From the NCBI GenBank assembly GCA_963573305.1, contig OY754328.1, forward strand, positions 46,119,822-46,183,821: a stretch of DNA of 64,000 nucleotides, written 5' to 3'. The position numbers were made by a program, and so were the translations under genes. The stretch comes from Pyrrhosoma nymphula. Lineage: Eukaryota > Arthropoda > Insecta > Odonata > Coenagrionidae. Of the stretch, positions 59,601-64,000 are shown piece after piece. The notes below the pieces were generated by a model. The model did no database searches. It saw only the letters and a program-made list of their open reading frames with translations, and was not told where the DNA came from. Positions within the stretch are counted from its first letter, which is position 1. Every line of letters begins with the position of its first letter.

Positions 59601-60309
59601 ATTAACTGGCTACCTAGCGAGCTTCACAATAATAAACTTTAGAGTTGATGTGCTTCAATAATGACTAAATGCGCGTCCCCCGCTGCTAAATAGACTAAAG
59701 AAGAAATATTACGTAATACCTATGCACCGCGAAATCGATAATAAGAAGACAATACGTAAATACTTAATATGGAGTCGTTGTTACGTTACACTGTAAAACT
59801 TAAAAAAGATTAATCAAGAGGGGTAAACAAATTTGTATATACCCTCATAAATAAAGAAACTTTTTATTAAAAACAAGTGAAAGTGCTCACTGAAGTGAAC
59901 AGTTCCTTTTGAATCGCTGGTTCGCGAGAACTACCCATCGCTAGTGTAGACTCGAAGCTACTTCCAGCAGTACAGGGGGGGAGAAGTGGTGATACCCGCG
60001 CAAAAGCGCCATCTAGTCGGTGGGCGCAGAGTAGTGCAGACCAAAATATCACGAATAAACCCGTTTCGCTCCGTCAATAATTGACGGAACGTGCAACGCA
60101 GCTGACGGAAGGACTAGGCTGGGAGTCGCATGAGACTCGGGAGGCTACACTTGAGCGTTATTTGATAAATGAAGATCAGACAAGTTTCAGTCCGACACGG
60201 ATGATATTATTTTATAATACCGCACTATATCTCCACAACAGTCAGACGCGACAAAATAAGAGATGTATATATACCTACCGCCGAACCGATGAGTAATGCA
60301 CTAAGATAA

Positions 60310-60520
60310 TGCACAAAGGGTAAGAAAAAAGACTTTGCTGTTCCACAAAATAAAATATATTTGCGACCGGTTTCGATACGGCGTATCATCTGGCCAGATG
60401 ATGATACGCCGTATCGAAACCGGTCGCAAAAATATTTTATTTTGTGGAACAGCAAAGTCTTTTTTCTTACCCTTTGTGCATCATGAAGGAGTTCCACCAT
60501 GTTACGCCACCCACCATCGC
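60310..60520. mobile_element. Palindromic Penelope-like insertion, 12-bp target duplication
   Basis: GCACTAAGATAA stands at 60298-60309 and again at 60521-60532. The 211 bp between consist of a near-perfect palindrome of two arms of about 86 bp (60310-60481, centre TGGCCA at 60391-60396) plus 39 bp of extra element sequence (60482-60520). The plus arm has CAGATGA (60395-60401), a perfect stem II GATAC-GCC-GTATC (60403-60415), GAAA (60416-60419), self-complementary ACCGGT (60419-60424) and C60425. The architecture is the mirror image of 11465-11706 with unrelated arm sequence, so it is a second family of the same kind. Confidence 0.8.
60395..60426 (+). ncRNA. Hammerhead-like motif (core variant CAGATGA)
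   Basis: Stem II is five perfect pairs and stem III is the self-complementary ACCGGT, followed by the GTC triplet. The invariant CTGATGA is CAGATGA here, changing a core base, so self-cleavage is doubtful. The opposite arm has the same motif on the minus strand with one ATG triplet fewer. Confidence 0.5.
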
Positions 60521-60539
60521 GCACTAAGATAACTTCTTT

Positions 60540-62580
60540 CAAGAATAACACTACGGACTCCAAGTAAAGTAGAGCGACAGAGGAAATTGCCTAATTCAAC
60601 TTTTTCATAAAAGCCGGCTCTCGCCTTATTGTTTTGGAGGACGTCTTGTATTTTAAGGGGAATATTTCCCAAAAATGGGAATTGCCTCCACTGCACATAG
60701 GTGCTCTTGGGATATTGGACCTTGAAAATAGCTGGTTTCGCTTTTTGGGAAGTTTTCCCCAGGTAGAGCTTATTGACGATTCTTTCGGGGTAACCGCTAC
60801 TGGGAGCAATGCGCTTAGCGGTCAGTAACATTTGTTTGCCTCTGACATGGGGATGCTCTAATATGGATTCATATCGGGAATCATCGAATGGGAATGGGAG
60901 GCTCTGCGAGAAATTAGTGAAATGTGGTGACTTGACGTGAAATGAACTATTTGGTCTGCGTAACACTTTCCCAAACATGGAGAAATCAAGTTTCTTACGT
61001 GATTGTTAGACCTAAAGAATTGAGAAACTACCCCTTCGTGCACTACCTCACTAATGAATTTGATGCGGTCGTCACACTTCTCTGAAAATATCAAACACAT
61101 AATCGACATACCGGTGCCAATAAAGAATGATTTTCAAAAGAGGATTGTTTCATTAAAGCAAATAGTCAATGTTGAAAATTGTCATTGCAAATGCCCGCCA
61201 ACAATGGAGAACCCACCCCCCACCCATTGGGGGTGGAATTAGGGTGAGGGGAGAGCATCGCTGCTGCCAAGTGAGCCTCAAGAACTGCGTCTTCGAAGAC
61301 CGAAAATCAACATCAAACGAAAAACAACACGCACATAAAGGATATAATCACAGGAATTATGTATTTTTTAGAGGTATGTATTCCAGGCCATTGGCAAGAA
61401 CTAGGTCATCTTCATCGACCCATAAATTCTCGTGAAAACTGTAATAGTGCACATGTGAGTCAATAAATTATTATGGAGCGGCAACTTTTCCGTTATCGTA
61501 GAAAAAAAGTTCCAGTAACGAAAACAGGAAGAGATAACGAACACTAAAAACAAAATACTGATAGCTAGCTTTCACACAATTCACAAATAGCTAGGAAAAT
61601 GTTCCAAAAAGAAAATGGTAAAAGACATTTTCCGAAAATACACCAGTGTCGATTGCTCTGGCGAAAACAACACCGAAACGTCATCTTAAGTTAAGCAAGA
61701 CCAAATATTACTTACTATGCCAAAGGACAGCATGGTGGGAAAGTCCTCATTTCCACACATCCCGCTATTGATCGCTCGCTCGGATGTTTTTTCCCGCGGG
61801 AGGCTTTGAATCGACTCGGAAAGAATATCGACAGGGGAGGCGACGACCCCCACGAGGAGAGATCAATCGAACCCCCTAGGGGGGAGGGGCACGGGGGAGC
61901 AGGGGGGTGTCCGAGGCCATAGAGAGAGAGAGAGAGTGAATAATTGAGAGGGGTCCTTCGGTCGACGACCCTCTCCTCCGACGAATAAGACGACGAACCC
62001 CGCGAGCCAGAGCAACTGATGCGGTGGAATGCGGACACGGTGCTCCACGAGACGCGATGCACGCCCCATCGCCCAGGCGAGTATAACACGCCTGCCTTCG
62101 AGGCGAGAAAGGAGAAGGGGTCATCAGGAGAGCAAGGGTCGGCTGGAACGCCACTCCCTGCTCCTAGGGATTCCCCGAAAATTCTCCCTCGACTGGACAG
62201 GTTTGAACAATCTGACGGGGTGAATGTGTTGTGCAACAGATTACCGCACGTTTGCCTTCTGCTGTCCAAACTGTGCTGTACGGCGGCATATGCAGCAGTT
62301 TTTGAAAGGCCACGGCATTTGTCTGGGGTATCGAGTGAGAGGCGCTGCAGGAAACACGATCATCGTAGCTCAATGCCATGGGAGTTTTCTTGGTAACCTT
62401 CCAACCGGAGTTCGACCTCAGACCAGCAAAGGGTGAAACTTCAATATTTAGACAAAAAGGTCCTATGATGGCCCTGAATGTCTTTCTCTCTTTAGACTGT
62501 GTTGTTCTCTCCAACTCCATATGAAGATTGGTGATTGAGCCAGTTGTCTTTCAGACTTTTCCCCTTCATTTACAGTTATT
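60540..62580. other. No recognisable gene
   Basis: 60540-61000 is open on the minus strand for 158 codons with fairly normal composition, but I find no domain and short frames overlap on the other strand. 61720-62170 is a CpG-rich tract with a GA run at 61921-61936. 61440-61720 is AT-rich spacer. Confidence 0.4.
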
Positions 62581-62588
62581 TCTTAAAC

Positions 62589-62784
62589 TCGGGCAACGGC
62601 CTGGCACGATGGAAACACCCGTTCCCGATCAGTCAACGAAGTTAAGCATCGTTGGGCTCGGCTTGAGTTTGGAGGGGTGATCCTCCGATTCGTCCGAATG
62701 CTGTTGCCCCTGTCTGCACGTGGAAAACAGTTTAAATGCGAAATGACCTTAGTCATCGAAGCACGTTAAACAAAAATACTACTA
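62589..62784 (+). repeat. 5S-rRNA-derived SINE (SINE3 type), 8-bp target duplication
   Basis: The first 120 bp (62589-62705) read like a 5S rRNA gene: GGGCAACGGCC at the start and GCTGTTGCCCC at the end form the closing stem, and inside lie GTTCCCGATCAGTCAACGAAG, TTAAGCATCGTTGGGCTCGG (box A of the 5S internal promoter) and GGAGGGGTGATCC. An unrelated body follows, with a tail AAAAATACTACTA. TCTTAAAC stands at 62581-62588 and 62785-62792. The 5S head plus foreign 3' body plus TSD distinguish it from a true 5S gene. Its promoter blocks seem largely intact. Confidence 0.8.
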
Positions 62785-62792
62785 TCTTAAAC

Positions 62793-64000
62793 GCATTGCT
62801 GTTGGCAATAGAAGATGTGCAATCCTACGGTTAGTACTTGGTAAGAACAGTCTGCCTTACCTTGTTTACAAAATTCCTTGGCCAAGTGTGATTGGCCTTC
62901 AATAATAATTTTGATAAAGATTGATGTTGAATGTGCTTAAATATTTTCCATGTTTATCGTCAGTTTCGTAGAGGGGTCTGCCACAGACCCCGGCGAAACT
63001 GACGAGAGTGTTTTCTTTAAAAGTGTGGGCGGTGACTTGTGCATATATTCGAATTGAAGGCTGAGTGCCCACTCAGTACGTATCCTTGGTTAATTTATTG
63101 ATCAGTTCAATATCTGTTCTTTGAGGTTAACACACGGGCACGCTTCAAATGGTAGCAAATCGTGGTTTTGAATTGGCGAGAGCTTTAAGGCTTAGTTTAG
63201 TTTATCTTTTGCTCAATCTTTAATCGTTTCCTTACCGTAGATCCATCCTTTCACCTAATAAAAAATCCCTTGGCGGGCTTTTCCGGCAAGAAAATTACCT
63301 TTCCAAAATCCCTCTTGGTGGAGGGTTCAAAGAACGCGGAGATGGATAAAACAGGAAATTTCCCTCGCGGGAAATTTTGCATTAACAATCTAACCAAAGA
63401 AGACGCTATTGATTGATCAAGGAATTAGGTTTTGAGAGTGGGGATACCTTATATCAAATGATAAATCAGCTAAGGCGCTATTTTCGAGAGACTCGTGAGC
63501 AATTAACAATTAAAAAATCCTCTAGACTAATAGACTACTAGACTATAGACGGAGTGCGTCGACCAGTAGCGTAAGCAATGCGTTCGATCTCTAGACAGGA
63601 GAGGAAGTACAGCACTTATGTCTTGGCTTTTTAATCGGAAAAGATAAGTTTCCACCTCATATCGAACATGACGAATTCCTACAAGAAACCGACAATCAAG
63701 TGTTATCTTGGTTGCTCGCGCAACCCCACCAACTGCGGAATGTAGGAAGGACGCTTGGCAGTTCAAATAAGGTCGCTGAAGACACGGCCACATTGGATGG
63801 TTAGAGCAACAGACAAAAGTAAGTGGACTTTCTCTCGACAAGATGTGATAGCGATCACATGCTTCTCTCTTTCATTTCAATGTTTGTGTTCTTATAGTTG
63901 CCCCATTGTCGTCAAGGAGACTATGGGGAGGGGAGAGAGGGGGGAAGGAGGAAGTCCAACCACGGCGATTAAAATCCTCAACGACCGCTCGTCGAAAGCG
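62793..64000. other. No recognisable gene
   Basis: Mostly AT-rich spacer. A two-part inverted repeat lies at 62958-63004 (CGTCAGTTTCG with CGAAACTGACG, and inside it GGGTCTG with CAGACCC). A minus-strand frame at 63527-63841 has no recognisable domain. The window ends in a G-rich patch at 63920-63960. Confidence 0.45.
62958..63004. repeat. Two-stem inverted repeat
   Basis: An 11-bp outer stem (CGTCAGTTTCG/CGAAACTGACG) encloses a 7-bp inner stem (GGGTCTG/CAGACCC, loop CCA) with small asymmetric internal loops. As RNA it would form a stable rod. I know no family with this sequence. Confidence 0.65.

Noticed and set aside
60502..60978. 158-codon minus-strand frame next to the second palindromic insertion
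   Set aside because: Composition is fairly normal but no domain or homologous copy was recognised, and it runs into the inserted element at its 3' end, so I kept it only as a remark.
62589..62705. Functional 5S rRNA gene
   Set aside because: The sequence departs from canonical 5S at many positions, continues into a foreign body with a simple tail, and is flanked by a target duplication.
1..64000. CRISPR arrays, operons, ribosome binding sites, replication origin or attachment sites
   Set aside because: None was seen, and the sequence is eukaryotic in character; the short tandem repeats have no spacer pattern.

Overview
This is a piece of a eukaryotic nuclear genome, most likely from an arthropod. 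I see no bacterial gene organisation and no operon. The window is AT-rich intergenic sequence crowded with transposable element (TE) remnants, broken up by short GC-rich, CpG-retaining tracts with strongly purine- or pyrimidine-biased strands and long G or C homopolymers. The mix (CR1/Jockey-like and RTE-like non-LTR retrotransposons, Helentron-type rolling-circle elements with an endonuclease tail, Penelope-like terminal units with hammerhead-ribozyme-like cores, pogo, hAT and PIF/Harbinger-type DNA transposons, tRNA- and 5S-rRNA-derived SINEs) fits an insect or chelicerate. I cannot name the species. I found no intact, recognisable host protein gene. The best candidates are three unassigned spliced-looking exons on the minus strand inside a hAT-like element (43.0-46.8 kb) and one unidentified 119-codon frame (37.65-38.01 kb).

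Layout. 0-5 kb: a reverse transcriptase (RT) scrap, GC-rich tracts, a tRNA-like SINE. 5.1-6.3 kb: Helentron A with a 5' minisatellite, an inserted 81-bp hammerhead unit with a 14-bp target-site duplication (TSD), an endonuclease tail and a 3' hairpin. 8.1-8.6 kb: a 556-bp MITE with TAA duplication. 10.6-12.0 kb: Helentron B with a nearly whole endonuclease domain, split by a 242-bp palindromic Penelope-like insertion with a 13-bp TSD. 12.9 kb: a PHD-like ORF1 scrap. 16.5-19.0 kb: an RTE scrap beside a 2.1-kb hAT-like element that carries a second RTE copy. 22.4-26.9 kb: a CR1/Jockey-like element inserted into an older copy of its own family. 27-40 kb: mostly unexplained sequence with small family fragments. 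40.3-47.0 kb: a 6.65-kb hAT-like element with an 8-bp TSD. 48.9-49.4 kb: RT scrap and tRNA-SINE. 52.0-55.1 kb: a pogo-like transposon with TA duplication and a decayed transposase. 57.3-59.6 kb: minisatellite, tRNA-like sequence, rearranged repeats, RT C-terminus. 60.3 kb: a second palindromic Penelope-like insertion (12-bp TSD). 62.6 kb: a 5S-rRNA-headed SINE (8-bp TSD).

The genes do not form a pathway. The interest lies in the record of elements inserting into one another and in the small hammerhead-like terminal units that recur with 12-14 bp duplications, two of them inside Helentrons. All family names come from motifs read by eye and from general knowledge of those families; no database search was made.
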